DNA from: Alsobacter metallidurans
GTDB taxonomy: Bacteria; Pseudomonadota; Alphaproteobacteria; Rhizobiales; Beijerinckiaceae
Length of the DNA: 64,000 bases
Assembly (NCBI RefSeq): GCF_014636935.1
Contig: NZ_BMES01000003.1
Coordinates: 248,001-312,000, forward strand
Direction of reading: 5' to 3'
The stretch's first letter is position 1, and each line of letters begins with the position of its first letter. Under the pieces are notes generated by a model. That model was given only the letters and a program-made list of their open reading frames with translations. It did no database searches and was not told the DNA's origin. The position numbers and the translations under genes are program-made. This document shows positions 56,421 to 64,000 of the stretch, piece by piece.

Positions 56421-56921
56421 ATGAGCCGAGGCCTTCCCTCCATGACGGCCCTTTTGGGGCTTCTCGCCGTCGCGGGATACCAGAACAAGGACAAGATCGC
56501 CGAGATGCTCGGCGGGCTGGGCGGCGGCGCCGCCGGTCGTCCGACCGGGCCGGGCGGGCTCGGGAGCCAGGGCGCGCCGTCCGGTCAGGCTGGCGGCTTC
56601 GGCAATCTCGGCGGGCTCTTCGGCGGCCTCGCCGGCGGAAGCGCCGGTGGACTGCTGAGCGGCGGCCTCGGCCAATTGATCGACCAGTTCAAGCAGGCCG
56701 GCCAGGGCGAGACCGTCGACTCCTGGGTGAGCCCGGGTCCCAACAAGCCCGTTGAGCCGCAGCAGTTGCAGACCGCGATCGGCCCGGACGTGCTCGCGAC
56801 TCTGTCGCAGCAGACCGGCCTGTCCAAGGACGAGTTGCTGGCCAGGCTTTCGCGCGAGCTTCCCAAGGCCGTAGACCAGTACACGCCCGACGGCCGCCTG
56901 CCGAACCCCGACCACGCCTGA
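56421..56921 (+). CDS. YidB/DUF937-type protein
   Basis: 166 residues. A Gly-rich middle ([32 protein letters not shown]) precedes the YidB-like end: [60 protein letters not shown], the YidB hallmark. No clear signal peptide. Function unknown. The ATG follows GGAGAACGACC. Followed by a terminator. Confidence 0.85.
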   Translation: MSRGLPSMTALLGLLAVAGYQNKDKIAEMLGGLGGGAAGRPTGPGGLGSQGAPSGQAGGFGNLGGLFGGLAGGSAGGLLSGGLGQLIDQFKQAGQGETVDSWVSPGPNKPVEPQQLQTAIGPDVLATLSQQTGLSKDELLARLSRELPKAVDQYTPDGRLPNPDHA

Positions 56922-56927
56922 CCGGGC

Positions 56928-56957
56928 GGGCGCGGGGCTCCGGCTCCGCGCCCGTTT
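56928..56957 (+). terminator. Terminator after the YidB-like gene
   Basis: GGGCGCGG-GGC, loop TCCG, GCTCCGCGCCC (11 pairs with one G-U), followed by GTTTCT. Ten bases after the stop codon. Confidence 0.7.
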
Positions 56958-57020
56958 CTACCCTGACGTGTTTTGGGCTATGATTTCTCCCGAGCAGACC
57001 GGGAGTTTGGCGCTATCGCG

Positions 57021-57353
57021 ATGCGCGAGATCCACCGATGGCAGGGCGCCAGCGGCCAGTGGTACGACCACGGGGTCCACCCCTTTGCGCAGGTCCACTG
57101 CGCGGCCGCCAACTTCATCATGGTCCGCCGGGAGCGGAACGGCGCCTGCTCGCCGCTCTATATCGGCGAGGCGGCCGATTTCCATCAGCGATTCCTGTGT
57201 GATCCCAAGCGCCTCGCCGCCCTCGCGATGGGGGCCAACGAGATCCACATCCTGCTTGGCGGCGCCAGCACGGACCGGCGCGCCAGGATCGATTTCGACC
57301 TGCGCCGCGCCCATCCGACGCCCCTGAACCAACGCGCGGGCTCGGGCGCGTGA
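57021..57353 (+). CDS. Hypothetical protein, degenerate GIY-YIG-like
   Basis: 110 residues. YDHGVHPFAQVHCAAANFIMVRRE, then PLYIGEAADFHQRF and LAALAMGANEIHILL. The F-I-M-V ... LYIGEA ... RF pattern and the later GANEIHILL strand resemble the core of GIY-YIG nucleases, but the first motif is F/IMV instead of GIY, and the catalytic Tyr/Arg/Glu cannot be placed with certainty. Probably a nuclease-fold relative without proven activity. The ATG at 57021 has only a weak ribosome site; frame open to 56973. Confidence 0.65.
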   Translation: MREIHRWQGASGQWYDHGVHPFAQVHCAAANFIMVRRERNGACSPLYIGEAADFHQRFLCDPKRLAALAMGANEIHILLGGASTDRRARIDFDLRRAHPTPLNQRAGSGA

Positions 57354-57506
57354 ACCCGGCGGACACTTTGAACGGGCGCGCTCCGAGAACCCGGGCGAGC
57401 GCGGGCTCGTTCTGCAACTGATTGTCAATTGCGAATTGAGTCCTAGACTTCGGGCGGCTTCGGTGCTTTAGCGGCGTCTCATGCGGCAGGGTTGAGCCAG
57501 GGCGAG

Positions 57507-58409
57507 ATGGAACAGGGACTGAAGATCGCAGCCGGCAGCATCCTGGTCGGCGTCGTCGTCCTCGGCCTGAAGATCGTCGCCTATCTGTGGACCGGCAGCG
57601 TCGCGCTGTATTCCGATGCGGTCGAAAGCGTCATCAACGTGGTGGCGGCTGTCGCCGCCCTGATCGCGGTCTGGTACAGCGCGCGCCCGGCCGACGCCGA
57701 CCACCCTTATGGGCACCACAAGGCCGAGTATTTCTCGGCCGTGCTCGAAGGCGCGCTGATCGTTCTCGCCGCCGTGGCGATCTTCCGGGAGGCCTATGGG
57801 GCTTACCTGACGCCGCGCAGCATCCAGGCGCCGCTCGAAGGCCTGCTCGTCAACGGGCTGGCCAGCGCGATCAACGCCGGCTGGTGCTGGGTGCTGATCT
57901 CGCGTGGCCGCAAGCTGCGCTCGCCCGCCCTGGTGGCGGACGGCAAGCACTTGCTCAGCGACGTGGTGTCCTCGGGCGGAGTCGTGTTCGGCGTCGGGCT
58001 GGCGGCGCTTACCGGCTGGAGCATCCTCGATCCCGCGCTGGCCGCGCTGGTGGCGGTCAACATCCTGTGGTCGGGCTGGGGCCTGATCCGCGAATCGACG
58101 GCCGGCCTCATGGACGCGGCCGTGACTCCCAAGGAGCACGCCGCCATTCAGGGCGTGATCTCGGCTAACGCCGATGGCGCGCTGGAGGCGCATGATCTGC
58201 GCACCCGCCACGCCGGCAAGGCGACCTTCATCGACCTGCACCTGGTGGTGCCGGGCGCGATGACGGTGGACGCCTCGCACGCCATCTGCGACCGCATCGA
58301 GGCGGCCCTGAAGGACGCCATCCACGGCGCGATCGTGACCATCCACGTGGAGCCGGAGGGCAAGGCCAAGCACCACGGCATTCCGGTGCTGGCCCCCGGG
58401 GGGCGCTAG
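57507..58409 (+). CDS. Cation diffusion facilitator family transporter
   Basis: 300 residues. Six hydrophobic helices followed by a cytoplasmic ferredoxin-like domain (ATFIDLHLVVPGAMTVDASHAICDRIE). TM2 contains SDAVESVIN (36-44) and TM5 DGKHLLSDVVSS with His148 and Asp152; the loop HPYGHHKAEYF (66-76) is His-rich. In Zn-type members the TM2 site has H/D plus D; here E40 and N44 occupy those places, so metal choice may differ. Exports a divalent cation by proton exchange. Start ATG with AGGGCGAG upstream. Convergent with the DUF1236-like gene. Confidence 0.88.
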   Translation: MEQGLKIAAGSILVGVVVLGLKIVAYLWTGSVALYSDAVESVINVVAAVAALIAVWYSARPADADHPYGHHKAEYFSAVLEGALIVLAAVAIFREAYGAYLTPRSIQAPLEGLLVNGLASAINAGWCWVLISRGRKLRSPALVADGKHLLSDVVSSGGVVFGVGLAALTGWSILDPALAALVAVNILWSGWGLIRESTAGLMDAAVTPKEHAAIQGVISANADGALEAHDLRTRHAGKATFIDLHLVVPGAMTVDASHAICDRIEAALKDAIHGAIVTIHVEPEGKAKHHGIPVLAPGGR

Positions 58410-58441
58410 AGCGAGTTCCGCTCCAGAGCTCCGGTTGTCGC

Positions 58442-58831
58442 TCAGCGCTGCTGGTCGATGATCTTCACGACCTGCCGGCTGCGCGGCTCCACGACCACGA
58501 TCTTCTCGTCGGGCGACACGAAATAGGCGAGCTGCGCCAAACGGCGCGAGCCGATGCCTTCCATGGGCTGCAGGTCCACGTAGTCGGGCACGATGCTGCC
58601 GACCCGCACGGAGCCGCCCTGCATCTCCACCGGCGCGAGGCGCTCCTCGATGATCCGGCGGCGGATGATGGTCTCCTGCTCGGGCGCGATGGCATAGCCG
58701 TCGTCGATCGAGCCGGTCTCTTCCTGGATGATGGTGGTCTGCGCCTGCGCGGCCGTCGCGAGGCCGGTGGTCGCGATGGCGCCGAAGCCGGCCGCCAGCG
58801 CGGCCGCCCTGAGGGTTTGCGAAAGGGTCAT
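58442..58831 (-). CDS. Secreted DUF1236-like protein
   Basis: 129 residues. A signal peptide (TLSQTLRAAALAAGFGAIATTGLATAAQA, cleavage about residue 30) precedes a short acidic part and a domain containing RVGSIVPDYVDLQPMEGIG and YFVSPDEKIVVVEPRSRQVVKII, matching the DUF1236 pattern (single repeat). Periplasmic; function unknown. Start at 58831 chosen for AGGAG 7 bp upstream. Followed on the same strand, upstream, by the UspA gene. Confidence 0.8.
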   Translation of the reverse strand: MTLSQTLRAAALAAGFGAIATTGLATAAQAQTTIIQEETGSIDDGYAIAPEQETIIRRRIIEERLAPVEMQGGSVRVGSIVPDYVDLQPMEGIGSRRLAQLAYFVSPDEKIVVVEPRSRQVVKIIDQQR

Positions 58832-58915
58832 ACGTCGCTCCTGTCCGTTGTGGACCGGGCAACGCCGCCTCGGACGGTCGGTTCCGCCCGAGCTTCGTCT
58901 CAAGCGACTCGGCGC

Positions 58916-59761
58916 CTAGTGGGCGAACAGCACCGGCACCGTCGACGCGCTCAGGATGTGGCTCGTGACGCCGCCGAAGATCATCTGCCGCAGCCGGCTC
59001 TGCGTGTACGCGCCCTTGATGATGAGGTCCGCCCCGAACGAGGCGGCGTGGTCCAGCGTCGCCTCGCCCTGGCTGCGGCCGCCGGGCTGCACCGTCACGG
59101 CGTCCGCCTCCACGCCATCGAGCCGCAGGCGCCGGACGAGCTCGTCCCCGGACGGCCCCGGCACCGTCGCGCCCTCCACGGTGAGGATGCGGATGCGGCG
59201 CGCCTGCACGAGGATCGGCATCGCCATCGAGACCGCGCGCGCCGTTTCGGTGCTGCAGTTCCAGGCGATCAGGACGGTTTCGCCGATCGCGCCGCGCTCG
59301 GGCGGCCCGCCGGGCGGGGCCATCAGGATGGGCCTGCCGCTCTCGAACAGCACCGCCTCCAGCAGCGAGAGCCGCGGCCCGGCCGCGCCCGCGCCGGGGC
59401 GGCCCACCACCGTGATGTCGAACACGCGCGCATGCGCGGCGACCGCGCTGTCGCCCAGCAGCGCGCCGTCCCGCACCGTCCAGCTCGGGCCTTCGGGCGC
59501 GCGCTCGCGGCGCTGGACGCCGTTCTCCTCCATGAAGCGCTCGAACAGCATGAGGGCGTCGCGGGAGCTGTCGGCCGTGCCGGTCTGCGCCGGCGGCCAG
59601 AGCGGCACCATTTCGCCCACGATGTAGTTGTCGATCAGCGGCAGCGTCGCGACCGCCTCCATGCAGCTGCCGAACCGCCGGCCGAACGCCAGGGCAGTCT
59701 GCAGGGTGGCCTGCATGCCCTCGTTGTCTTCCACCGGAACCAGAACCGATTTCATGGCCAT
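58916..59761 (-). CDS. Universal stress protein (tandem UspA domains)
   Basis: 281 residues. MKSVLVPVEDNEG at the N-terminus opens a first Usp-like half without full ATP motif; the C-terminal half (IGETVLIAWNCSTETARAV ... DHAASFGADLIIKGAYTQSRLRQMIFGGVTSHILSASTVPVLFAH) is a standard UspA domain with a G-x2-G-x9-G(S/T)-type ATP loop (GAYTQSRLRQMIFGGVTS). ATP-binding stress protein in the cytoplasm. GGGGAG lies 8 bp before the ATG. Confidence 0.88.
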   Translation of the reverse strand: MAMKSVLVPVEDNEGMQATLQTALAFGRRFGSCMEAVATLPLIDNYIVGEMVPLWPPAQTGTADSSRDALMLFERFMEENGVQRRERAPEGPSWTVRDGALLGDSAVAAHARVFDITVVGRPGAGAAGPRLSLLEAVLFESGRPILMAPPGGPPERGAIGETVLIAWNCSTETARAVSMAMPILVQARRIRILTVEGATVPGPSGDELVRRLRLDGVEADAVTVQPGGRSQGEATLDHAASFGADLIIKGAYTQSRLRQMIFGGVTSHILSASTVPVLFAH

Positions 59762-59899
59762 CGTCGCGACTCCCCACTTGGCTCGAAGCCGGAGCTTAAC
59801 ACGTCCATTTTTCGCCGCGAGGGGGTAGCGGAACGCCCTGGCCTTGCGGCCGAAGCTTTAATTTGCTCCGTAATCGAGGCGATTCGGGGGAGACGGTCG

Positions 59900-60319
59900 A
59901 TGGGGTGGCGGGTGGTGTTCGGCTTCGTGGCCGGTGCGTTGTCGGTGCTGCTGGTCCATCAGACGGCGACGTATTTCGGCGGCAAGCTCGGCTTCGGCGG
60001 CGGCGGCGCCTGGTCGATGGCGCCGGTGCCGCCGTTCGGCGTTCCCGCCATCGCGTCGGCCGCGTTTTTCGGCGGGCTCTGGGGCGTGCTGCTCACCTCC
60101 ATCATGCCGCACACCGGCCGCGGGGTCATCGGGGCGGTCTCGGCCGTGCTCATCATGGCGGTGCTGATGAGCCTCGTGGGCTGGTTCGTGATCGCGCCCA
60201 TCAAGGGCCGCGGCATCGGCTTCGTGGCCAGCCGGGCCATCTACCCGCTGGTCTACAACGCCATCTGGGCCATCGGCGCGCTCGTGATCCTGCGGCTCAT
60301 GCCGCGATCGGGAGCGTGA
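59900..60319 (+). CDS. Hypothetical inner-membrane protein
   Basis: 139 residues with four hydrophobic segments (VVFGFVAGALSVLLVHQTATYF; FGVPAIASAAFFGGLWGVLLTSI; VIGAVSAVLIMAVLMSLVGWFVIAPI; YPLVYNAIWAIGALVILRL). Conserved as a small membrane protein in this order, function unknown. The ATG at 59900 has GGGGGAGA upstream. Its TGA abuts the TCA (complement of TGA) of the next gene: the sequence TGATCA supplies both stop codons. Confidence 0.8.
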   Translation: MGWRVVFGFVAGALSVLLVHQTATYFGGKLGFGGGGAWSMAPVPPFGVPAIASAAFFGGLWGVLLTSIMPHTGRGVIGAVSAVLIMAVLMSLVGWFVIAPIKGRGIGFVASRAIYPLVYNAIWAIGALVILRLMPRSGA

Positions 60320-60643
60320 TCAGCTCGTCTGCTCGCAGCGCCGCCACAGCTCCGGCTGGCCGGCGTCGCCGGCCTGGAGCTGCACGACGTTCTCGCCCAT
60401 GAGCCGCATCGTCACGGGCGCGCCGGCCGGCGCCTCCTGCGGCGGCACGGTGTACTGGAAGCCGTGGCGCGAATAGGCGCCCTCCAGGCGTGCGCCGCCC
60501 GGCGTCACGATGGTGGGACCACGGATCTGAAAGGTCTTGCCGGTCTTCTCGTTGCACCACGAGCCGTCGATGGAATCCGCCCACGAGGGCGTGGCCCACA
60601 AGGCGGCCGCCGCCGCGATCGCCGCAAACCGATATCCCGCCAT
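60320..60643 (-). CDS. Small secreted hypothetical protein
   Basis: 107 residues. Signal peptide GYRFAAIAAAAALWATPSWA cleaved near residue 22, then DSIDGSWCNEKTGKTFQIRGPTIVTPGG and a C-terminus with Cys. SWC-xN at the mature start and the later WRRC suggest one periplasmic disulfide. Common in this order; function unknown. Converges with the gene at 59900 without any gap. Confidence 0.8.
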   Translation of the reverse strand: MAGYRFAAIAAAAALWATPSWADSIDGSWCNEKTGKTFQIRGPTIVTPGGARLEGAYSRHGFQYTVPPQEAPAGAPVTMRLMGENVVQLQAGDAGQPELWRRCEQTS

Positions 60644-60749
60644 GGCGCTGCCCTCCCGAAACCCGAAGCTTACAGGGGACGGCCCGGCCGGGAAGGCGCC
60701 GTGACCCGCAATCGCGCAGAGGTGATCGCCAAAGGGCGATCGCCCCAGC

Positions 60750-61547
60750 TCAGACGAGCTCGGCGAACCGCCGGGCTGGCTCCGCCATGCGCGCCGGATC
60801 GGCCGCCGCCGCCCGGTCCGCGCAGGTGGGCGCCGTGCTGGCGGCCGGCGGCGACAGCCAGTGGTCCAGGAAGGCGTCCAGCCAGGTGCGGACCTGCGGA
60901 TCGTTGAGGTGCCAGCCCTGCAGGTGCTCGTGGCGCGGGCGCGCGCCCGGCATCGCCATGCGCTCGTGCGCCCGCACGGTCCACCGGCACATCATCGCGT
61001 AGGTGACCTCGGGGTGGAACTGCAGCCCGAAGGCGCGCTCGCCGCAGCGAAACGCCTGGTGGGGGAAGATGTCGCCCTCGGCCAGCGGCTCGCAGCAGCC
61101 CGGCATGTCGAAGCCTTCGCGGTGCCACTGGTAGACGCGGCCCGGCCAGGGCGCGCCGATCTCCTGCGAGAAGCCCTGTCCCTTGTCGGTGGGCCGCAGC
61201 GCGTAATAGCCGATCTCGGCGTGGCCCTCCGGATGGGCGTCCACACGCCCGCCGAGCTGGCGCACCAGCATCTGCGCACCGAGGCACAGGCCGAGATAGG
61301 GCTTGCGGGCGCGCAGCACGGAGCCGATCCAGTCGATCTGGTCCTTGACCCATGGATGCTCGTCGTTGGCGCTCATCGGACCGCCGAACACCACCGCGCC
61401 GTCATGCTCGTCCATGGTGTCGGGCAGCGGCTGGCCGAGCGGCGTGCGGCGGATGTCGAGCGCGTAGCCGCGCTCCTGCAGGAGCCGGCCGACGCGACCG
61501 GGAGTGGAGTGCTCCTGGTGAAGAACGATCAGAATGCGCTTGCTCAC
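60750..61547 (-). CDS. Class I glutamine amidotransferase-like protein
   Basis: 265 residues. RILIVLHQEHSTPGRVGRLL opens a GATase-1 domain; the nucleophile Cys88 is in YLGLCLGAQML, and the triad His/Glu follow in LQFHPEVTYAM. Related to stand-alone GuaA-like amidotransferases (glutamine hydrolysis or gamma-glutamyl cleavage). The GTG at 61547 fits the conserved SKRILIV start; the frame is open to 61661 and no ribosome site is strong. Partner synthetase domain absent, so a hydrolase role is likely. Confidence 0.85.
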   Translation of the reverse strand: MSKRILIVLHQEHSTPGRVGRLLQERGYALDIRRTPLGQPLPDTMDEHDGAVVFGGPMSANDEHPWVKDQIDWIGSVLRARKPYLGLCLGAQMLVRQLGGRVDAHPEGHAEIGYYALRPTDKGQGFSQEIGAPWPGRVYQWHREGFDMPGCCEPLAEGDIFPHQAFRCGERAFGLQFHPEVTYAMMCRWTVRAHERMAMPGARPRHEHLQGWHLNDPQVRTWLDAFLDHWLSPPAASTAPTCADRAAAADPARMAEPARRFAELV

Positions 61548-61682
61548 GAAGGAAGCCGCCCCATGACGATCCAGTTCAGCGTCCCCGCTCGGGAGGACGA
61601 TCCGAAGTAGCATCAACCGTGCCACAACCACCCGACCGGGTCGAGCGCCCGAAAGGCGCACCCGTCCGCCGTTTGGCGCATG

Positions 61683-61889
61683 CTAGCGGGCCGGGAGCGC
61701 CGCGCAGTTGCGCCTTCCGGCCTCCAGGCAGTTCTGCGCCTTTTTGGCCCGGTCCATGGACTCCACCAGAAACAACCCCGCCCCGAGCAGCAGCAGGCAC
61801 AGGATCGCGGCCACCAGGTTCACGGTGGTGCGCTGCGGATCCTCCGCGTCGTTTCGCGCGTCGCCGCGCTCGCCTTCGCCGCCGGACAT
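61683..61889 (-). CDS. Small single-span membrane protein
   Basis: 68 residues. An acidic N-terminus (GEGERGDARNDAEDPQRT), one membrane helix (VNLVAAILCLLLLGAGLFLV), and a short end with two cysteines (QNCLEAGRRNCAALPAR) typical of a small family in this order. Function unknown. Confidence 0.72.
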   Translation of the reverse strand: MSGGEGERGDARNDAEDPQRTTVNLVAAILCLLLLGAGLFLVESMDRAKKAQNCLEAGRRNCAALPAR

Positions 61890-61940
61890 CGGGCCTCCGG
61901 CGCGCAGCCTACTCCGCCGGCGCGCGGGCCGGAAGCCGAC

Positions 61941-62564
61941 TTAGCGCGACAGCCACCACGCGCCCGGGCTCTTCGCCCAGCTCTTGGCGGACGGCGCGGC
62001 CGGGGCCGCGGCGAAGCCCATCGGCGAAGTCGGGAGCGAGCGTTCGGCCCACTGCGCCGGCTGCTGGCGCTTGTGCGAAGCGAGGTGCGTCTTGCCCGCC
62101 TTCGCCTTGCCGGCGACCATTGTGCTGGCCGGCGACACGCCCGTGATGGTGATCACGGCGCTTTCCTTCTGCACCATGGCGAACAATCGGGCGGCGTTGG
62201 CCCTGGCGAGGCGCACGCAGCCGTGCGACGCCGGCCGGCCGAGCGCGTTCACCGCGCCGGTGCCATGGATCGCGTAACCGCCCTTGAAGAAGATCGAGTG
62301 CGGCATCGGCGACATGTCGTATTTGCGCGAGTAGTGCATCTTGGCGAGGCGCTGCGGCCGATAGACGCCGCGCGGCGTCGCATAGCCCTGGCGGGCCGAC
62401 GAGATCTTCCAGGTGTGGCTGTCGCCGGAGTCGGAGGTCACCCGCATGGTCTGGGTCGAGAGGTCGACATTGACGCGCACCAGCGCGCTGGCGGTATGCG
62501 CGTTGGCGAAGATCGCCGCCACGAACACGAAAAAGACGGCGAAGAACCGGGCCAGAACACGCAT
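61941..62564 (-). CDS. L,D-transpeptidase (YkuD family)
   Basis: 207 residues. Signal peptide RVLARFFAVFFVFVAAIFANAHT, cleaved near residue 23-28; then the YkuD catalytic domain: VNVDLSTQTMRVTSDSG, TPRGVYRPQRL, YAIHGTG (His100), and SHGCVRLARANA with catalytic Cys116. The C-terminal ~60 residues are a basic, low-complexity tail. Makes 3-3 peptidoglycan cross-links or anchors proteins in the periplasm. Start at 62564. Confidence 0.92.
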   Translation of the reverse strand: MRVLARFFAVFFVFVAAIFANAHTASALVRVNVDLSTQTMRVTSDSGDSHTWKISSARQGYATPRGVYRPQRLAKMHYSRKYDMSPMPHSIFFKGGYAIHGTGAVNALGRPASHGCVRLARANAARLFAMVQKESAVITITGVSPASTMVAGKAKAGKTHLASHKRQQPAQWAERSLPTSPMGFAAAPAAPSAKSWAKSPGAWWLSR

Positions 62565-62730
62565 GACGAACCCTTCCGAATTGACGAACCCTGTGAGCGG
62601 GCCGTCTCGGCGGCCTCGCGGTCGCATCCAACAGTAGGGCGGAAATGTTGCGGCCGACTTGCGCTGCCTCACTCGGACGGTCGATCTGGCCCAAAACCTG
62701 CCGCTTTGGTGAACGGAGGTCGCGCGGATT

Positions 62731-63801
62731 TTAAGGTTCAGGGCCGCTCGGCGGGTAGGCGTGGCGCCCGCCCTGGTAGTCCTCCACCACGCCGTCCAGG
62801 ATGGTGTCCGGCCCGATCGGGGCCTTGCCGAACCCGCCCGGGATGTCGAGCACGTAAGTGGGCTGGCAAAGGCCCGAGAGGCGCCCGCGCAGCGCCCGCA
62901 TCAGCGCGCGTCCTTCCTCGACGGTGGTGCGAAAATGCGCGGTGCCGGGCGCGAGGTCGCCGTGATGCAGGTAGTAGGGCTTCACCCGCGCCTCCACAAA
63001 GGCGCGCATCAGCGCCGCCATGGTGTCGACGTCGTCGTTGACGCCCTTGAGCAGCACGGTCTGGCTCACCAGCGAGACGCCGGCGTCCAGCAGCCGCGCG
63101 CAGGCGGCCCGCGCCTCGGCGGTCAACTCGCGCGGATGGTTGGCGTGCACCGCCACGTAGGTGGTCTTGTCGGACGCCGTCATGGCGGCGATCAGCTCAG
63201 GGCCGACGCGCCCGGGGTCAACCACCGGCAGGCGCGTGTGCCAGCGCAGGACGCGAACATGCGGAATGGCCCCCAGCGCCTCCACGACCTCGCGCATGCG
63301 GCGCGGTGACAGCACCAGCGGGTCGCCGCCCGTGATCACCACTTCCCAGATCTCCGGCCGGGCGCGGACATAATCCAGCGCCGCCGCGAACGCCTCCGGC
63401 GACAGCATGCCGGAGCCGGCCGGGCCCACGGTCTCGCGCCGAAAGCAGAACCGGCAATACACCGCGCACACATGCACGAGCTTCAGCAGCACGCGGTCGG
63501 GGTAGCGATGCACGAGGCCCTCGGTCGGGCTGTGGACGTCGTCGCCGATCGGGTCGGCGCGCTCTTCCGGCAGAGTCACGAGCTCGCGTGGGTCCGGCAC
63601 GAATTGCCGCGCAATGGGGTCATGAGGGTCGGAGACGTCGATCAGCGCCTGCATGGCGGGCGTCACCGCCACGGCGTAGCGCTCCGCCACCGCGGCCGCA
63701 TCGTTGCGAGCGCCTGCGGGCAGGAGGCCGGCCGCGACGAGGTCGTCGGCGCTGCGCAGGCTGCGGGGAAGCCGCGTGGGCGTAGGGGCGGGGCTGCTCA
63801 T
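62731..63801 (-). CDS. epmB: KamA/EpmB-type lysine 2,3-aminomutase
   Basis: 356-residue radical-SAM, PLP enzyme. The [4Fe-4S] cluster cysteines are C112, C116 and C119 (CAVYCRFC) in LLKLVHVCAVYCRFCFRRE; EVVITGGDPLVLSP, THANHPRE-type VAVHANHPREL, and GGFGKAPIG (PLP lysine near 326) follow. Length (~356) and the adjacent EpmA-like gene identify the EF-P branch, which forms beta-lysine for modification of elongation factor P, rather than lysine catabolism. The efp gene itself is not in the window. Confidence 0.92.
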   Translation of the reverse strand: MSSPAPTPTRLPRSLRSADDLVAAGLLPAGARNDAAAVAERYAVAVTPAMQALIDVSDPHDPIARQFVPDPRELVTLPEERADPIGDDVHSPTEGLVHRYPDRVLLKLVHVCAVYCRFCFRRETVGPAGSGMLSPEAFAAALDYVRARPEIWEVVITGGDPLVLSPRRMREVVEALGAIPHVRVLRWHTRLPVVDPGRVGPELIAAMTASDKTTYVAVHANHPRELTAEARAACARLLDAGVSLVSQTVLLKGVNDDVDTMAALMRAFVEARVKPYYLHHGDLAPGTAHFRTTVEEGRALMRALRGRLSGLCQPTYVLDIPGGFGKAPIGPDTILDGVVEDYQGGRHAYPPSGPEP

Positions 63802-63868
63802 GGGCGCTGGTCATCTCACGGCTGCGCCGGGGTGACAACAACCGCGCCATCAGCCCGCTTGGCCGGAT

Positions 63869-64000
63869 TCAGCCGGCGACCGGCGTCCATACCACCTGGT
63901 CGATGCGGCTCGCCCCGGTGGCCAGCATCACGAGGCGGTCGAGCCCCAGCGCGATCCCGCTGGCAGGCGGCATCAGGGACAGGGCGTCGAGGAAGTCCTC
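63869..64000 (-). CDS. epmA: EF-P lysine lysyltransferase EpmA (3' end only)
   Basis: Only the last 43 residues are inside the window; the gene continues past the end. The class II aminoacyl-tRNA synthetase motif 3 is clear: [15 protein letters not shown] near residues 15-29 of the visible part, followed by VVWTPVAG and the stop at 63869-63871. With epmB 67 bp downstream on the same strand, this is the LysRS-like EpmA that attaches beta-lysine to EF-P. Confidence 0.85.
   Translation of the reverse strand, partial: EDFLDALSLMPPASGIALGLDRLVMLATGASRIDQVVWTPVAG

Overview
The window looks like a chromosomal segment of a high-GC alphaproteobacterium, most likely order Hyphomicrobiales (Rhizobiales). 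This rests on several things: the lysC-ptsP-prfA-prmC-DUF4167 block, a DUF4167 protein, a DUF1476 F1-ATPase inhibitor beside purC, a sdhCDAB operon, a mesaconyl-CoA hydratase (ethylmalonyl-CoA pathway), the EpmA/EpmB pair, and intergenic palindromes of the kind scattered through that order. I see no prophage, insertion sequence, CRISPR array, rRNA or replication origin. One tRNA is present (Ala, anticodon CGC). Genus is not resolved.

Region 1 (1-17,400) is housekeeping: the 3' part of tex, an orphan PAS histidine kinase, ubiG, lysC, ptsP (nitrogen-type PTS enzyme I), prfA with prmC (release factor 1 and the enzyme that methylates its GGQ motif), an RNA-binding-like DUF4167 protein, a YqaA-type membrane protein coupled to dsbB, clpB with a possible heat-shock promoter, an SGNH hydrolase, a DUF1624 membrane protein with an unusual cysteine tail, and a 96-residue conserved protein.

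Region 2 (17,403-34,759) is the accessory highlight: a dense, same-strand glycan cassette of 16 genes, most joined by 4-base ATGA/GTGA overlaps. It holds three extended-SDR sugar-nucleotide enzymes (one UDP-glucuronate decarboxylase-like), two GT4-type and four CgeB-like glycosyltransferases, an actinobacterial-style inositol-3-phosphate synthase, a histidine phosphatase, a sugar nucleotidyltransferase, two methyltransferases, a glycosidase-like protein whose barrel appears circularly permuted, a PIG-L deacetylase and a FemAB-like acyltransferase. There is no flippase, polymerase, ABC exporter or priming transferase in the window, so the product may be a discrete inositol-containing glycoside or glycolipid rather than an exported polymer. 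The combination of inositol phosphate synthase, phosphatase, GT4, PIG-L deacetylase and acyltransferase parallels mycothiol synthesis, but no cysteine ligase (MshC) is present. A 161-bp promoter-bearing gap splits the cassette in two, and a long palindromic repeat interrupts the second part.

Region 3 (34,769-48,100) is mixed: topoisomerase IB, a PAP2 phosphatase, a coiled-coil membrane protein, a soluble chemoreceptor with a PilZ-like segment, a GFA-family protein, then a run of DUF1178, nitrilase-family amidase, glutaredoxin and ComF on the minus strand, a BioC/NDUFAF5-like methyltransferase, an HpaI-type aldolase, the ATPase inhibitor, purC, and an orphan ParA-like P-loop protein whose Shine-Dalgarno is buried in a perfect hairpin.

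Region 4 (48,530-64,000) contains sdhCDAB with a divergent TetR regulator, a 333-bp intergenic stretch with ten GANTC (CcrM) sites, mesaconyl-CoA hydratase, folD, DUF167 and YggT genes, tRNA-Ala, a YidB-like protein, a degenerate GIY-YIG-like protein, a cation diffusion facilitator, small envelope proteins, UspA, a class I glutamine amidotransferase, an L,D-transpeptidase, and the EF-P-modifying pair epmB (complete) and epmA (cut by the window end). Repeat palindromes mark several gene borders.
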